Origin: an uncultured Granulosicoccaceae bacterium
Lineage (GTDB): Bacteria; Pseudomonadota; Gammaproteobacteria; Granulosicoccales; Granulosicoccaceae
DNA length: 55,584 bases
NCBI GenBank assembly: GCA_938006335.1
Contig: CALLMF010000017.1
Span: forward strand, 1 to 55,584
Direction: 5' to 3'
The translations under genes were made by a program, and so were the position numbers. The notes under the pieces were generated by a model, which had not been told where the DNA came from, ran no database searches, and was given only the letters and a program-made list of their open reading frames with translations. This document shows, one piece after another, positions 26,465-35,006 of this stretch; the stretch's first letter is position 1, and the number at the start of each line of letters is the position of its first letter.

Positions 26465-27960
26465 TCCTCGGCAAACTTCAAGGCCAGCCACTCTGGGCCT
26501 GACTCACGCTGTACCAGTACCGGCAAGGAGGTGCGATTTCCAAGGCCATCGAGCACCTCACGAAGATCATCCGCCGAGTCGACCGACGTGTTGTCGATGG
26601 TGAGAATCACGTCGCCCTTGACGATGCCTGCGTTTGCCGCAGGACCGTCTTCCTCGACCTCGGTGACCAGCACCCCGCCGCGATCGACATCAAGACGCTC
26701 GCGGGTCGCATCGTCCACCGGGGCAACGGAAAGCTCCAGGCGATTGGTGCCGGAAGACTTCTTGGGTGTCACGGCCGCGCGCACGCCGTCCTCGCCCGGC
26801 AACTCGCCGATGTTGACAGTGACCGATATCGTCTTGCCCTCACGCACCACGCTCAGGGTGGCATCGGTGTTGACCGGTACACGCCCCACCAACGGAGGTA
26901 GTCCTGAAGACCGCCTGATCTTGCGACCATTGAAATGCGTGATGACATCGCCCACACGCAGATCCGATGTCGATGCAGGACTGTCGTCGAGAATATTGGC
27001 AACCAGTGCCCCATGTGCCGAGCTCATGCCGAAGGTCTCGGCAAGGTCCATGGTGACTTCCTGAATGATCACGCCAAGCCATCCTCGACGAACGGTACCG
27101 GTCTCGCGAATCTGCGCGGCGACGTCCATGGCCATTTCGATGGGTATGGCAAACGACAGACCCATGAAGCTGCCCGTGCGGCTGTAGATCTGGCTATTGA
27201 TACCGATCACGTCGCCGTCGAGGTTGAACAGCGGCCCGCCGGAATTACCCGGGTTGATCGCCACATCGGTCTGGATGAACGGCACGTAGCTTTCGTTGGG
27301 CAGCGAACGGCCGGTGGCGCTGACAATGCCTGCGGTCACGGAAAAGTCGAAGCCAAACGGTGAACCGATCGCAAGTACCCACTCACCGACGTCAAGTGCG
27401 TTGCTATCCCCGATGCTGACAACTGGCAGGTTTTCGCCGTCGATCTTGAGAACGGCCATATCCGAACGCGGATCAGTTCCGACCACCTCGGCGATGTACT
27501 GCCGACGGTCGTGCATGCGCACGAGCACTTCCCCGGCACCGTCCACAACATGATTGTTGGTCAGGATGAATCCGTCACGGGAAATGATGAAGCCCGACCC
27601 CTGAGCGCTGGACTGGAAACCGGGCGGCGCCTGCTGCTCACCGTTGTAGCGACGGATGAGATCGTCGAGCGGAGTACCGTCCAGTTCCGGCAGTGACTCC
27701 TCGAGTTCTTCGCGGCGGGACGTGGCTTCCGCGCCCGGACGGGTGCTTATGTTGACCACCGCCTCGTGATTACGCTGCACGAGCTCGGTGAAATCCGGCA
27801 AGCCCTCCAGGGCCTCAGCTCGCGTTGATACCGCAAGACACACGTAGGCGATGCCAATGAGCAGCATTGACGTACCGAGCGACATGCGCAGCCGCTGGCT
27901 GCGGCGGGCCGCCGGGCACTCGACAGCAATAGCAATGGACTGACGGCTAAGGTGGGACAT
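26461..27960 (-). CDS. mucD: Periplasmic serine endoprotease of the DegP/DegQ (MucD) type
   Basis: About 499-residue HtrA protease/chaperone. A long N-terminal leader with a hydrophobic segment (MSLGTSMLLIGIAYVCLAV) serves as signal peptide or anchor. The catalytic triad is in NNHVVDGAGE, SDMAVLKIDG and PGNSGGPLFNLDG, followed by two PDZ domains (about 290-385 and 400-490). Last member of the sigma-E regulatory cluster rpoE-rseA-rseB-rseC-mucD, as in Pseudomonas algU-mucABCD, where it degrades misfolded envelope proteins that set off the response. Confidence 0.93.
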   Translation of the reverse strand: MSHLSRQSIAIAVECPAARRSQRLRMSLGTSMLLIGIAYVCLAVSTRAEALEGLPDFTELVQRNHEAVVNISTRPGAEATSRREELEESLPELDGTPLDDLIRRYNGEQQAPPGFQSSAQGSGFIISRDGFILTNNHVVDGAGEVLVRMHDRRQYIAEVVGTDPRSDMAVLKIDGENLPVVSIGDSNALDVGEWVLAIGSPFGFDFSVTAGIVSATGRSLPNESYVPFIQTDVAINPGNSGGPLFNLDGDVIGINSQIYSRTGSFMGLSFAIPIEMAMDVAAQIRETGTVRRGWLGVIIQEVTMDLAETFGMSSAHGALVANILDDSPASTSDLRVGDVITHFNGRKIRRSSGLPPLVGRVPVNTDATLSVVREGKTISVTVNIGELPGEDGVRAAVTPKKSSGTNRLELSVAPVDDATRERLDVDRGGVLVTEVEEDGPAANAGIVKGDVILTIDNTSVDSADDLREVLDGLGNRTSLPVLVQRESGPEWLALKFAEE

Positions 27961-27981
27961 CAACGGCTCCGGTTATCGACG

Positions 27982-28548
27982 CTAGCACTCATCTTGTACG
28001 GTCCTTTCTACGGGAGTGGCCCGAGGGTCGATGCCCGCAGAGCCCCGACGGCTAGCCAGCAGTCTCCATGCAAGCAGTCCGCCAGCAAGCCCGGCGACGC
28101 CGCCCAGGGCCACCCATCCATCACGAACGCTGGCTGAAAATTCACTCGCTGACACCATGCCGGGCGGTCGGCCCGGAATCACGTTCAATACACTGCTGCT
28201 CAACACCACACCCGCGAGCAGCCCGACAACGGGAAGTCCGTACGCTCCGGCAACCACGCGCAGCCAGCCTGAAGGCGAGGCCTCGTCGACGTGGACGTTG
28301 ACAGCGCAGCCGACCGGCAAGACGCGGTCAGACGCCTCGATCCGACAGTCGATGTGCGACACCGCCTGATGCAGCCCGAGCCCGCATCCGCGCCCGGCAG
28401 CACACCGATCACACCCGCTCCCGCCCTGCACGGCAACGCGAACGCGCCCATCCGGCATGTGCCCGATGATCGCTCCACGATGCCCCGTGGACGCGACCTG
28501 GGTGCACGCGTCACTGGACGTCACCTGACCATCGCGCTCATCGGTCAT
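27982..28548 (-). CDS. rseC: RseC/MucC family inner-membrane protein
   Basis: 188-residue protein with the RseC cysteine cluster CDRCAAGRGCG near residue 45-55 and two central transmembrane helices (about 95-117 and 135-165). In E. coli RseC takes part in reduction of SoxR with the Rsx complex; in Pseudomonas MucC modulates the alginate/sigma-E response. It lies four bases after the rseB stop. Confidence 0.9.
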   Translation of the reverse strand: MTDERDGQVTSSDACTQVASTGHRGAIIGHMPDGRVRVAVQGGSGCDRCAAGRGCGLGLHQAVSHIDCRIEASDRVLPVGCAVNVHVDEASPSGWLRVVAGAYGLPVVGLLAGVVLSSSVLNVIPGRPPGMVSASEFSASVRDGWVALGGVAGLAGGLLAWRLLASRRGSAGIDPRATPVERTVQDEC

Positions 28549-28552
28549 CGCC

Positions 28553-29584
28553 TCAGCGCTGGAGGCGAGTGGCAGAGGCGATCAAGCGCACGCTGATCGG
28601 TGGCACCTCACCGACGACCGTGACGTACGAATCATCCACGGCTACCCCATAGGCATTGAGTCCACCCATTCGGGAATGACCTTCGGTAAGCGAGTCGCGC
28701 TTGTCGTCCGACAAGGGCTCGACGTATACCGACACCGAGGTCATGCCGTCCGAGACCATGGCGTGCCTGACAGGTCCGCCGGTGCCGGGCAGCGATCGCA
28801 CCGTCTCGGACAACTTCTGAAAACCTGCCGGCAGTCCGGTAAACACGATGTCGTCGCTCGTCGGCTGCTGCGCGGTAATCGGACTCTGACTATCTGACGC
28901 CTGCAACTGCTCCAGCTTGGGCAGCAACCACTCGCGTCCCTGCGCCAACGCCTCGATATCGAATCGCGACGGATCGATCGTGCTCGGATACTCGATCGAC
29001 GTGAACAGGACCTGCTCGATCGGCCGCGCGTTTTCGTCGAGCAACATCGAGCGCAGCAGCATGCCTGTCGATTCGTCCACCCAGAAGCGATAGCCATAGC
29101 GAAAGTCGTCCGCCGGATCGACATGCACCACGCGCGTCGGACGGCCCGCGACCCGGTCCTGGGATCCGAGCCTGACGGTGTACAAATCGTGATCGAGCAG
29201 TGCGCCCGACATCTGCGGCAACGACGTTCTCGGTTTCGAAGAACTGACCTCGACAGCGCGGGCATCAGGCCAGATGCACGTCACCAGCGCAGGGCTGCGA
29301 AAGACTTCTCTCGCCTCCCCATCCAGTGACAGCATGCGCTCCAGCTCGCCGCCGCTGTCGTTGGCATGCAGCACGTGCAAGGACGACACGCTGTCGCCCG
29401 CGATATGCACGAAGGTGCCCTCGTAGTTGAGCTCGCGTAGCGCATCGGACATGCGGGTGATGAGCGCCGCAGCCTCGTCGCTCTCGTCAGGATTGACCTG
29501 CGCACCGACCGGCATGCAGGTCATCGCGATGCTGCACAAAACGGCAAGCACCGCTCTCGTGGTCACCGCTGATCGAACCCTCAC
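28553..29584 (-). CDS. rseB: Sigma-E regulatory protein RseB/MucB
   Basis: 343-residue periplasmic protein that shields the anti-sigma factor RseA from DegS cleavage and senses lipopolysaccharide or misfolded lipoproteins. Signal peptide about residues 1-26 (ending PVGAQ). The MucB/RseB N-domain (LITRMSDALRELNYEGTFVHI) and C-domain (FTGLPAGFQKLSETVRSLPG) are present. GTG at 29584, 17 bases after the rseA stop and after a GAGGAG, is chosen; the ORF extends upstream into rseA without family similarity. Confidence 0.93.
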   Translation of the reverse strand: MRVRSAVTTRAVLAVLCSIAMTCMPVGAQVNPDESDEAAALITRMSDALRELNYEGTFVHIAGDSVSSLHVLHANDSGGELERMLSLDGEAREVFRSPALVTCIWPDARAVEVSSSKPRTSLPQMSGALLDHDLYTVRLGSQDRVAGRPTRVVHVDPADDFRYGYRFWVDESTGMLLRSMLLDENARPIEQVLFTSIEYPSTIDPSRFDIEALAQGREWLLPKLEQLQASDSQSPITAQQPTSDDIVFTGLPAGFQKLSETVRSLPGTGGPVRHAMVSDGMTSVSVYVEPLSDDKRDSLTEGHSRMGGLNAYGVAVDDSYVTVVGEVPPISVRLIASATRLQR

Positions 29585-29600
29585 TGACAGCCAGTGCTCC

Positions 29601-30335
29601 TCAGCGATCGTCGGGCTCGGCTGGCGCAGCGTCGTATCCCACAAGGCTCGAATACGGCAGCATGCCCACACGCTGTGATGTCGGTGAATGCTCGAGATGC
29701 TGCGACAGGAACATGTTCAGCCGATCTTCCACTTCGCTGCGCTGTAATTCGCCATTGCCGTTCACACTGACCCAGTGACTACCGGTGCCGGTGGTGTGAG
29801 ACACGAGCTCCACGTCTGCAAGACGGGAGGCCGCCAGCGGAGCGGACGTGCTGACCGTAGACACCAGCTGCGCACCCGGCACATCAATACTGGCAACGGA
29901 CTGTGCCACCGCGTTGTCTGGCGCACCGGAGCTTCCACCGATCATGTCGAGGCCGAACACCGTGGCGACAGCCACACTCGCGGCAAGCGCGCCGCCTGCA
30001 GCAAACTGGCCCCAGGCAAAAGAACGCCTTCTCGGCACGACGCTGGGCTGGGGCTCGGTTGAGCCACCAAGAATCGAGCGTACGTTGCTGTACGTCGGTT
30101 CGTCAGCAATCGCCGAATGGATACGCGATGCCAGCAACGCTCCGTGTTCAGGAGCGATGATGGATTCACCACGCGCCACGTCGCGGATGAGGTGCCAGCG
30201 ATTCCATGTGTCGCGCATCGCGTCGTCGCCGCAGGCATGTGCGACACATTCTGCAGGGTCGATATCCTGCCACTCGCCGTCCATCAACTGGGACAGCTGC
30301 TCGGGTGACACTTTCTTGTCTGTATGCTTGGCCAT
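29601..30335 (-). CDS. rseA: Anti-sigma-E factor RseA/MucA
   Basis: 244-residue single-pass membrane anti-sigma factor. The N-terminal cytosolic domain (EQLSQLMDGEWQDIDPAECV...WNRWHLIRDVARGE) binds the sigma factor; one membrane helix lies near residues 110-130 (FAAGGALAASVAVATVFGL); the periplasmic part is long and ends near DAAPAEPDD. The ATG at 30335 has AGGTAG before it. It follows rpoE by five bases, so sigma and anti-sigma are made together. Confidence 0.92.
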   Translation of the reverse strand: MAKHTDKKVSPEQLSQLMDGEWQDIDPAECVAHACGDDAMRDTWNRWHLIRDVARGESIIAPEHGALLASRIHSAIADEPTYSNVRSILGGSTEPQPSVVPRRRSFAWGQFAAGGALAASVAVATVFGLDMIGGSSGAPDNAVAQSVASIDVPGAQLVSTVSTSAPLAASRLADVELVSHTTGTGSHWVSVNGNGELQRSEVEDRLNMFLSQHLEHSPTSQRVGMLPYSSLVGYDAAPAEPDDR

Positions 30336-30340
30336 GAGTA

Positions 30341-30973
30341 CTACCTGAATTTTTCGTCGAGCAAGGGCTCGATGTTCTTGTCGATTGCCTCGCGGGCGCG
30401 AAAGATACGCGAACGCACAGTGCCGATCGGGCACTCCATCGTCGTCGCGATCTCCTCGTAGGAGAGCCCTTCGAACTCTCGCAACACGATTGCCGTTCGA
30501 AGGTCGTCAGGCAGCGCGTCAATCGAGCGCTGCACGGTGTCGGCAATCTCGCGGGTTACCAGTTCACGATCCGGCGTTGCCGTTTCGCGCAATGCGCTGC
30601 CGGTGTCGTACTGCTCGGCGTCTGCCGCGTCGATACCGGTGTCACTGATCTTGCGACTCATCGTGACCAGGTGATTCTTGGAGGTGTTGATCGCGATGCG
30701 ATACAGCCAGGTGTAGAAGGCGCTCTCGCCGCGAAAATTACGCAGACCGCGATACGCCTTGACAAAGGCTTCCTGGGTGACGTCCTGAGCCTCGTGAACG
30801 TCGCTGACGTAGCGCGACACGAGGTGAGTGATGCGATGCTGATACTTGAGCACCAGAAGATCGAACGCGGATTTGTCACCGCGCTGGACCCGCTCAACGA
30901 GCGCCTGGTCGATCTCCCGATCACTCAATGGTCTGTCGCCTTTTGCCCCAGACTGGCGGTTCGGGCTTTGCAT
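30341..30973 (-). CDS. rpoE: RNA polymerase sigma factor RpoE (AlgU)
   Basis: ECF sigma factor for envelope stress, about 210 residues with this start. Region 2 (LVERVQRGDKSAFDLLVLKYQHRI, QDVTQEAFVKAYRGL, FYTWLYRIAINTSKNHL) and region 4 (LPDDLRTAIVLREFEGLSYEEIATTMECPIGTVRSRIFRAREAID) are textbook RpoE/AlgU. The frame is open to an ATG at 31054, which would add 27 Pro/Ser/Arg-rich residues; neither start has a clear ribosome binding site. Likely autoregulated from the promoter at 31094-31123. Confidence 0.96.
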   Translation of the reverse strand: MQSPNRQSGAKGDRPLSDREIDQALVERVQRGDKSAFDLLVLKYQHRITHLVSRYVSDVHEAQDVTQEAFVKAYRGLRNFRGESAFYTWLYRIAINTSKNHLVTMSRKISDTGIDAADAEQYDTGSALRETATPDRELVTREIADTVQRSIDALPDDLRTAIVLREFEGLSYEEIATTMECPIGTVRSRIFRAREAIDKNIEPLLDEKFR

Positions 30974-31093
30974 CGCCGATGAGCCGAGCTGCGTGGGTGT
31001 CGACGGGCGGCGGCCGCCCGCGGTGATTGCCGTATTCCGGCGCGATGGAATCATAACAGTCGAGCTCGGAGATGCGACGTTGTGTACATGTCC

Positions 31094-31123
31094 TCTGAGA
31101 GTCGCTTGTGTGGGTATAGTTCA
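31094..31123 (-). promoter_or_regulatory. Putative sigma-E (AlgU) promoter for rpoE
   Basis: Read on the minus strand: TGAACTA as -35 element, 18 bases from the end of that hexamer region, then TCAGA as -10, compared with the known sigma-E pattern GAACTT about 16-17 bases TCTGA/TCAAA. It lies 40 bases upstream of the longer rpoE start and 60 bases into the divergent sseA spacer. Autoregulation of rpoE is established in relatives; the match here is approximate. Confidence 0.4.
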
Positions 31124-31154
31124 CTCGAATTCGTAAATTGGTTCGCATCCCGCC

Positions 31155-32006
31155 ATGACATTACCCTTGGTAATCGACGTAGCTCACCTTCAGCGTGCGC
31201 TGGATGGCGAGCCAGCAGCCGCTCGAGACCGACTCAGACTCTTCGACCTGCGCGCCAGGGATGCGTATCTCGACGGTCACATCCCGGGGGCGATGCATCT
31301 GGATGCTCGCTTGCTGAACCACACGGCCCCGCCCTATGCGGGCCTTCTGCCGGATGAAGCAGGCATGCAAGAGTTGATCGAAGCGATGGATCTCTGCGCC
31401 GGAGATCACGTCATCGCCATCGATGGCGGGCGTGCAACCGAGGCCGCTCGGCTGACATGGGTACTGCAGGTCTGGGGCTTTACCGCCATCAGCTGGCTGA
31501 ACGGCGGAATGCGTGCCTGGACGTCGGCGGGGGCCACGCTGGTACCGGGAGATTCGAACAAGGACGCCACGGCGACCAGCGGGTCAGACCGCACTGCGCC
31601 CCGCTTTCAACCCGTTCTCGACGGCGCCAATCGTGCGACTGCGGATGATCTTGCCGCGGAACTCGAGGATCCGGAGTTGCGCATACTCGATGTGCGCGGA
31701 CGCGCGGAATTCGACGGTAGCGACAAACGCAGTGCCGAGGGCGGCCATGTGCCTGGCGCGCTGCACTTTGAATGGACAACACTGCTCGATGCCAACGGGC
31801 AACTGCTTCCTGACGAACAACTGCTCGCCGCCTTGCGAGCAGCGGACGTAGAACCGCACCATCGCGTGGTCGCTTACTGCCAATCGCACCAACGCTCATC
31901 AGTGACGTGGCTTGTATTGCGCAAGCTAGGCTTTACCCACGTGCGCGGACTCGACGGCGCATGGTCGGTGTGGGGCAACCGGCCGGACCTGCCAAAAGAG
32001 ACGTAA
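31155..32006 (+). CDS. sseA: Two-domain rhodanese, sulfurtransferase SseA type
   Basis: 283-residue thiosulfate/3-mercaptopyruvate sulfurtransferase with two rhodanese domains. The C-terminal domain has the persulfide-forming C242 in VAYCQSHQRSS; the N-terminal domain has IDGGRATEAARL in the matching place, with no cysteine, so it is the usual inactive half. The active-site loop CQSHQR differs from the CGSGVTA of E. coli SseA and resembles thiosulfate-type rhodaneses. Divergent from rpoE, convergent with rsgA (4-base gap). Confidence 0.9.
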   Translation: MTLPLVIDVAHLQRALDGEPAAARDRLRLFDLRARDAYLDGHIPGAMHLDARLLNHTAPPYAGLLPDEAGMQELIEAMDLCAGDHVIAIDGGRATEAARLTWVLQVWGFTAISWLNGGMRAWTSAGATLVPGDSNKDATATSGSDRTAPRFQPVLDGANRATADDLAAELEDPELRILDVRGRAEFDGSDKRSAEGGHVPGALHFEWTTLLDANGQLLPDEQLLAALRAADVEPHHRVVAYCQSHQRSSVTWLVLRKLGFTHVRGLDGAWSVWGNRPDLPKET

Positions 32007-32010
32007 TCAG

Positions 32011-32937
32011 TCAGCGACTGTCCGCGGCACCGCTCGCCATGTCCGCAAGCTTTCGATAATTGTCGTAGCGAAAGCGCGCAAGCTCACCCTTGTCGAGTGC
32101 ATCGGTGACCGCACAACCCGGCTCGACGCCATGCGTGCAATCGTTGAATCGGCACCCGCTTGCCAGTTCAGCAATTTCCCCAAAGCCCGAACGCACATCC
32201 AGCGCCGACAGCTCTTCAACCGACCAGCGGCGCACGCCTGCCGAATCGATCAACGCTCCCTCTGCCGGCAGCTCGTACCAGAGCGTCACGCTGGTGGTGT
32301 GAGAGCCCAGTCCGGTCGCCGCGGAAACCGCGCCGACGCGTATGTCGCGATCCGGCAGCAGCCGCTTGACGATAGAGGACTTGCCGACACCACTCGCCCC
32401 CACCAGAGCCACTACGCGCCCGGCCAGCGACGCCTGAAGTTCGGCCACGCCATCATCCTCCGCTGCCTCGCACGACAGGGCAACATGGCCCGCCTCCCGG
32501 TAAGCGTCAAGAATCCGATCCGCACGTTCCTGCTCATCCGCGGTGAGAGAACGGTATTTGTTGATGATGATCAGCGCGCCCAGACCGGAACGCCTTGCTG
32601 CCACGCAAAATTCATCGATCAGCAGGGTGTCGATGCCCGGCGGCGCCGCAGACACGATGCCGAGATGCGTCAGGTTGGCAGCGAGCGGCTTGAACTTGCC
32701 ATGGCGCTCAGCGCGCTCAAGCACCGTATCGCGCGATTCCAACGACACCACTCGCGTCGCATCAGCGTCGTCGACTTGCACCGTTACACGATCGCCAGCG
32801 ACGATGAGTGGCAGCTGCCGCAGCGGCGTCGCTTGCACAGGCGTGGACGAAACAGCCGTCAATGGAACGACCGCAAGCTTGCGGCCCAAGTTGGCAATGA
32901 CTCGATGCGTCGGTCCGGGTGACCCTGCCTGCTCCAT
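32011..32937 (-). CDS. rsgA: Ribosome small-subunit-dependent GTPase A
   Basis: About 308-residue circularly permuted GTPase for late 30S assembly. An N-terminal OB fold (VAGDRVTVQVDDADATRVVSL) precedes G4, then G1 GASGVGKSSIVKRLL and G3 DSAGVR; the zinc-binding end CRFNDCTHGVEPGCAV is intact. G4 reads NKYR instead of NKxD, an odd loss of the guanine-specifying Asp. The start ATG 32937 (MEQAGSPGPTHRV) fits the family; the frame runs on antisense through orn, which I reject. Divergent from orn, as in E. coli. Confidence 0.93.
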   Translation of the reverse strand: MEQAGSPGPTHRVIANLGRKLAVVPLTAVSSTPVQATPLRQLPLIVAGDRVTVQVDDADATRVVSLESRDTVLERAERHGKFKPLAANLTHLGIVSAAPPGIDTLLIDEFCVAARRSGLGALIIINKYRSLTADEQERADRILDAYREAGHVALSCEAAEDDGVAELQASLAGRVVALVGASGVGKSSIVKRLLPDRDIRVGAVSAATGLGSHTTSVTLWYELPAEGALIDSAGVRRWSVEELSALDVRSGFGEIAELASGCRFNDCTHGVEPGCAVTDALDKGELARFRYDNYRKLADMASGAADSR

Positions 32938-33031
32938 CAAGTACTCGAAAAAAAGCCGTCTGATGCGCGAACACTGATGCAGTTCTGCGCGGGTGTGCTG
33001 AAATACTAACAAACCAACCACTTGAATCCCG

Positions 33032-33589
33032 ATGTCCACGAGCGATTCCACCAACGCCGACAACCTGATCTGGGTTGACCTTGAGATGACCGGGCTCGAC
33101 CCCGACGCAGACACCGTCATCGAAATCGCCACGATCGTGACCGATAGCGAGCTGAACACCCTGGCCGAAGGGCCGGTGATCGCCATCCAGACAGCCGAAG
33201 AGCGACTGCTGGCAATGGATGAATGGAACACCGAACACCACGGCGCATCGGGGTTGCTGGACCGAGTCCGCAGCAGCACGCACTCACTCTTGGACGCTGA
33301 ACGACAAACCATCGAGTTTCTGAGCCCATGGGTTCCGGCTGGCAAGAGCCCGATGTGCGGCAACAGCATCTGCCAGGACCGACGTTTCATGGTGCGTACC
33401 ATGCCTGGCCTCGAGGCCTACTTTCACTACCGCAATGTCGATGTCAGCACCATCAAGGAACTGGTGCGGCGGTGGTCACCGGACTTCGCCAACAGCTTTC
33501 GAAAAAAGAATACCCACCTGGCGCTCGACGACATCCGGGAGAGCATTGGCGAGCTGCAGCACTATCGAAAACACGTGTTTTCGATCTGA
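33032..33589 (+). CDS. orn: Oligoribonuclease
   Basis: 185-residue 3'-5' exoribonuclease of the DEDDh class that degrades di- to pentanucleotides, including pGpG from cyclic-di-GMP turnover. Exo [14 protein letters not shown], Exo [13 protein letters not shown], and Exo [16 protein letters not shown] with His and Asp are present; length is standard. Divergent from rsgA across 94 bases, a conserved arrangement. Confidence 0.98.
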   Translation: MSTSDSTNADNLIWVDLEMTGLDPDADTVIEIATIVTDSELNTLAEGPVIAIQTAEERLLAMDEWNTEHHGASGLLDRVRSSTHSLLDAERQTIEFLSPWVPAGKSPMCGNSICQDRRFMVRTMPGLEAYFHYRNVDVSTIKELVRRWSPDFANSFRKKNTHLALDDIRESIGELQHYRKHVFSI

Positions 33590-33705
33590 CTCCTCGTCGA
33601 TTGGCCGCGCGCGGACGTGGCGCCCGAAACGCGACCGGCACAAACATCACCAACAGACCATTTGGGGCTCGAGCAGAGAGCGTCGACCGCACGGTTCGCA
33701 GACCC

Positions 33706-33888
33706 TGTAAAAATTTGACTCGATCGCAACACCTTCCGATCTGTTGCGATCGAGTCAAATCGTGTTCACTGCATGTGTCCATGCCCAAGCGCAGCGCGCT
33801 GCGCTTTTTCGCCTTGGAAGCTACTTTCGCGTCGCCAAAAACGCGAAAAGCACCCGAATCAGTGTTGCGAACGAGTCAAATTTTTACA
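33706..33888. repeat. Three-armed inverted-repeat element
   Basis: Outer arms of 25 bp (33706-33730 and 33864-33888) are inverted repeats matching at 24 of 25 positions, beginning TGTAAAAATTTGACTCG. A middle arm (33743-33760) is complementary to 18 bp of the left arm with a 12-base loop, so the left arm can pair with either partner. The two alternative pairings are mutually exclusive. Only one copy is seen in this window; it could be a short mobile element, a non-coding RNA gene or a protein-binding array. Confidence 0.65.
33787..33809 (+). terminator. Terminator-like palindrome inside the orn-recR element
   Basis: AAGCGCAGCG followed by CGCTGCGCTT and three further T's gives a GC-rich stem and a five-T tail on the plus strand. 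It could end the orn transcript; on the minus strand the matching A's give no T-run of the same quality downstream of recR. Confidence 0.6.
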
Positions 33889-33998
33889 TGGCAGCGAGCA
33901 CACGGTGTCTCCGCCTCGAAACCAACTCGCGATCACTCACCGCATTATCTCAACTTCTTATCTCAATTTCTTATCTTAAAGCTTAACGCACCGCCCGT

Positions 33999-34598
33999 TT
34001 ATCGACCGACAAGGCTCCGTTCGGCGAACGCAACGGACAAGGTACTTCCGTCCGCAAACTCGAGTTCGCTTCCCACGGGAACACCGCGAGCGATCTGCAA
34101 CACCGGCACAGCGTATCTGGCGCACAGTTCAGCGACGTAACGGGCAGTAGCGAGGCCCTCGACGGTCTGGTTGGTGGCCAGCGTGACCTCCTCGATTTCC
34201 GCGCCGGCGAGCTGTGATTCCAGCAAATCCAGCCCCAAGTCGGACGGACCGACGCCGTCGAGTGGAGACAGATGACCGAGCAACAGAAAGAAACGACCGT
34301 TGTAGTCTGTCGCGCGGTCGATGGCGAGCACATCAGCCGGGCTTTCAACTACGCAGACTTCCTTGCTGTTTCGAGCAGGATCAGAACACCAGCGACACGG
34401 CTGACGCTCGGTAAAGATTCGGCAACGATCGCAATGAACCACCTGCTCCATCGCGCGCAACAGGGCCTCTCCAAGCCGCGAGGCGCCCGCACGGTCTCGT
34501 TGCAGCACGTGCAAAGCCATGCGTTGGGCAGATTTCGGGCCTACGCCAGGCAAGCAGCGCAACGACTCGATCAGATCCTCCAGCAGACCACTGGCCAT
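33999..34598 (-). CDS. recR: Recombination mediator RecR
   Basis: 199-residue DNA-clamp protein that works with RecO (20587) in RecFOR gap repair. A helix-hairpin-helix lies near the N-terminus ([17 protein letters not shown]), the zinc finger is CDRC...CRWC, and the Toprim domain begins [14 protein letters not shown] and contains [15 protein letters not shown]. The ATG at 34598 has GGGGAG eight bases upstream; a GTG three codons earlier is possible. End of the dnaX-ybaB-recR operon. Confidence 0.97.
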   Translation of the reverse strand: MASGLLEDLIESLRCLPGVGPKSAQRMALHVLQRDRAGASRLGEALLRAMEQVVHCDRCRIFTERQPCRWCSDPARNSKEVCVVESPADVLAIDRATDYNGRFFLLLGHLSPLDGVGPSDLGLDLLESQLAGAEIEEVTLATNQTVEGLATARYVAELCARYAVPVLQIARGVPVGSELEFADGSTLSVAFAERSLVGR

Positions 34599-34624
34599 GC
34601 CGACCACTCCCCAGATACCGCTGC

Positions 34625-34948
34625 CTAGAAAGGAAGCTTCATGCCGGCCGGCAATTCAAGGCCATCGGTCAGGCCAGACAGTTTGCTCTTGGAAGCCGCG
34701 GCGAGCCGCTGACTGGCGTCGTTGACCGCGGCAGCAATCAGATCCTCGAGCATGTCCTTGTCGTCTCCAACAAGCGAATCATCGATAGAGACCTTCTTGA
34801 GCTCGTGCTGCCCGTTCATTGTCACCTTGACAAGACCACCGCCACTCTGTCCCTCGATCTCCAAGTTGGCGATTTCTTCCTGCGCTGCCTGCATGTCAGC
34901 CTGCATCTGCTGAGCCTGCTTCATCAGATTGCCGATTCCACCTTTCAT
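34625..34948 (-). CDS. ybaB: YbaB/EbfC nucleoid-associated protein
   Basis: 107-residue dimeric DNA-binding protein. The start [19 protein letters not shown], the [14 protein letters not shown] core and [13 protein letters not shown] are typical. Lies between dnaX and recR, 26 bases before recR, in the conserved order. Confidence 0.97.
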   Translation of the reverse strand: MKGGIGNLMKQAQQMQADMQAAQEEIANLEIEGQSGGGLVKVTMNGQHELKKVSIDDSLVGDDKDMLEDLIAAAVNDASQRLAAASKSKLSGLTDGLELPAGMKLPF

Positions 34949-34961
34949 CGCTGTATCTCGC

Positions 34962-35006
34962 CTTCTGTCAGTTGAACTTCAGTCAATTGAACTTCAGTCA
35001 GTCGAA
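34962..35006. repeat. Three 15-bp tandem repeats across the dnaX stop
   Basis: CTTCTGTCAGTTGAA, CTTCAGTCAATTGAA and CTTCAGTCAGTCGAA follow each other without a gap. The third unit contains the dnaX stop codon (34994-34996) and the last Thr-Asp codons; the other two fill most of the dnaX-ybaB spacer. The 15-base period keeps reading frame, so they could be a slippage-generated former extension of DnaX. Confidence 0.75.

Larger units (their letters stand above)
33590..33998. other. 409-bp palindrome-rich, AT-richer intergenic region between orn and recR
   Basis: No believable gene on either strand. From left to right: about 115 bp without structure I can name; the three-armed inverted-repeat element 33706-33888 with an internal terminator-like palindrome; a small stem TTTCGCG/CGCGAAA at about 33825-33848; and two and a half 13-bp tandem units, TTATCTCAACTTC and TTATCTCAATTTC (33945-33970), then TTATCTTAA. 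It separates two convergent genes and is clearly lower in GC than its surroundings, which suggests inserted DNA or an RNA gene. Confidence 0.6.

Noticed and set aside
32938..33402. N-terminal extension of rsgA antisense to orn
   Set aside because: It is the complement of conserved orn coding sequence and adds residues unlike any RsgA.
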